Source: JBCBKL01 sp038521825
Lineage (GTDB): Bacteria; Pseudomonadota; Alphaproteobacteria; Rhodobacterales; Rhodobacteraceae
Length of the DNA: 6,653 nt
Direction: 5' to 3'
NCBI GenBank assembly: GCA_038521825.1
Contig: JBCBKL010000054.1
Span: forward strand, 1 to 6,653
Notes under the pieces: model-generated
The model's database searches: none
What the model was told of the DNA's origin: nothing
The model's input: the letters and a program-made list of their open reading frames with translations, nothing else
Shown here: piece by piece, positions 6,156-6,653 of the stretch
How the letters are laid out: every line of letters begins with the position of its first letter
How positions within the stretch are numbered: the stretch's first letter is position 1
Translations under genes and position numbers: made by a program

Positions 6156-6653
6156 TCAGATGTGCCCTACATCGCGCAGGAATTCGGACAGGACTCTTGC
6201 GTATTCCTCGGGCTGCTCAACACAGGGCAGATGCCCCGCCTTGCGGATCAGGTGAAAGCGGCTGCCGGGGATGAGGTCGATCGTTTCGCGCACCAGATCG
6301 GGCGGGGTCGACCCATCATCCGACCCGGCAATGCCAAGAGCGGGCAGGCGCAGCGATGCGGTCGTGCTGTAAAAGTCCGTTCCTGAAATCGCCGCGGAAC
6401 ATCCGGCATAGCCAGCATCTTCCTGCCGAACGAGCATGTTGCGCCAAAGCTCAAGGTCCGGCCCGTCGCGGAAGTCACGGGTGAACCACCGCTCCATCAC
6501 CGCATCGGCAAGCGCTTCGATCCCGCCTTTTTCGACCGCGCGGATCCGATCGCCCCACATATCAGTTGTGCCGATCTTGGCACCTGTATTCGACAGAACG
6601 ACAGCGCGTAGCAGATCCAGTCGCTTTACAGCAAGCCCCTGGGCAATCATCCC
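6156..6653 (-). CDS. pcaD: 3-oxoadipate enol-lactonase (PcaD), C-terminal part (5' end beyond window)
   Basis: The frame is open from the right edge to a TGA at 6158-6156, giving 165 residues plus the stop. This is the C-terminal part of an alpha/beta hydrolase that hydrolyses 3-oxoadipate enol-lactone to 3-oxoadipate. Matches to known PcaD include the helix after the nucleophile elbow (GMIAQGLA, at the edge), LSNTGAKIG, the lid segment with RWFT, and a GSDDGSTPP turn carrying the triad Asp. The triad His is in KAGHLPCVEQPE, about 25 residues before the end. The nucleophile serine would lie just beyond the window, so about 95-100 N-terminal residues are missing. LSNTGAKIG followed by RWFT is characteristic of enol-lactonases and argues against a generic hydrolase. 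pcaB follows after 3 nt in the same direction. Confidence 0.87.
   Translation of the reverse strand, partial: GMIAQGLAVKRLDLLRAVVLSNTGAKIGTTDMWGDRIRAVEKGGIEALADAVMERWFTRDFRDGPDLELWRNMLVRQEDAGYAGCSAAISGTDFYSTTASLRLPALGIAGSDDGSTPPDLVRETIDLIPGSRFHLIRKAGHLPCVEQPEEYARVLSEFLRDVGHI

Overview
The window is GC-rich (around 60% by eye) and carries a single run of seven tightly packed genes, all on the minus strand. They are transcribed from the right edge toward the left edge. Protein sequences and gene content suggest an alphaproteobacterium of the Rhodobacterales/Roseobacter type: a PcaB of the PQKQNP kind, a Pth with a charged C-terminal tail, and a DUF2332 gene overlapping pth. This placement is inferred from remembered family sequences, not from a search.

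Reading in the direction of transcription, the right third (6653 to 4818) holds the 3' part of pcaD (3-oxoadipate enol-lactonase, cut by the window edge) and a complete pcaB (3-carboxy-cis,cis-muconate cycloisomerase), 3 nt apart. Both belong to the protocatechuate branch of the beta-ketoadipate pathway. pcaB overlaps the next gene through TAATG. That gene (4818 to 3613) encodes a 12-helix MFS antiporter-type transporter of the TetA-like family and is probably co-translated with pcaB.

A 99-nt gap containing an imperfect inverted repeat separates the transporter from a pair of catabolic enzymes. These are a zinc-dependent, NAD-type MDR alcohol dehydrogenase (3513 to 2419) and an enolase-superfamily (mandelate racemase/muconate lactonizing type) protein (2384 to 1155). 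The second enzyme has unusual active-site substitutions. Their substrates cannot be read from the sequence. They look like a two-step hydroxy-acid or sugar-acid module attached to the pca genes.

The left part holds housekeeping genes. A plausible sigma70-like promoter and a strong Shine-Dalgarno precede pth (peptidyl-tRNA hydrolase, 1086 to 397). The pth stop codon overlaps the start of a DUF2332-family gene (TGATG) that runs off the left edge. I saw no plus-strand genes, tRNA or rRNA genes, CRISPR arrays, insertion sequences or phage genes. No gap between genes exceeds 100 nt.

The points most worth a second look are the altered active site of the enolase-superfamily protein, the inverted repeat before the dehydrogenase gene, the Tet-like transporter coupled to pcaB, and the DUF2332 gene coupled to pth. 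Nothing here amounts to a clearly new system.
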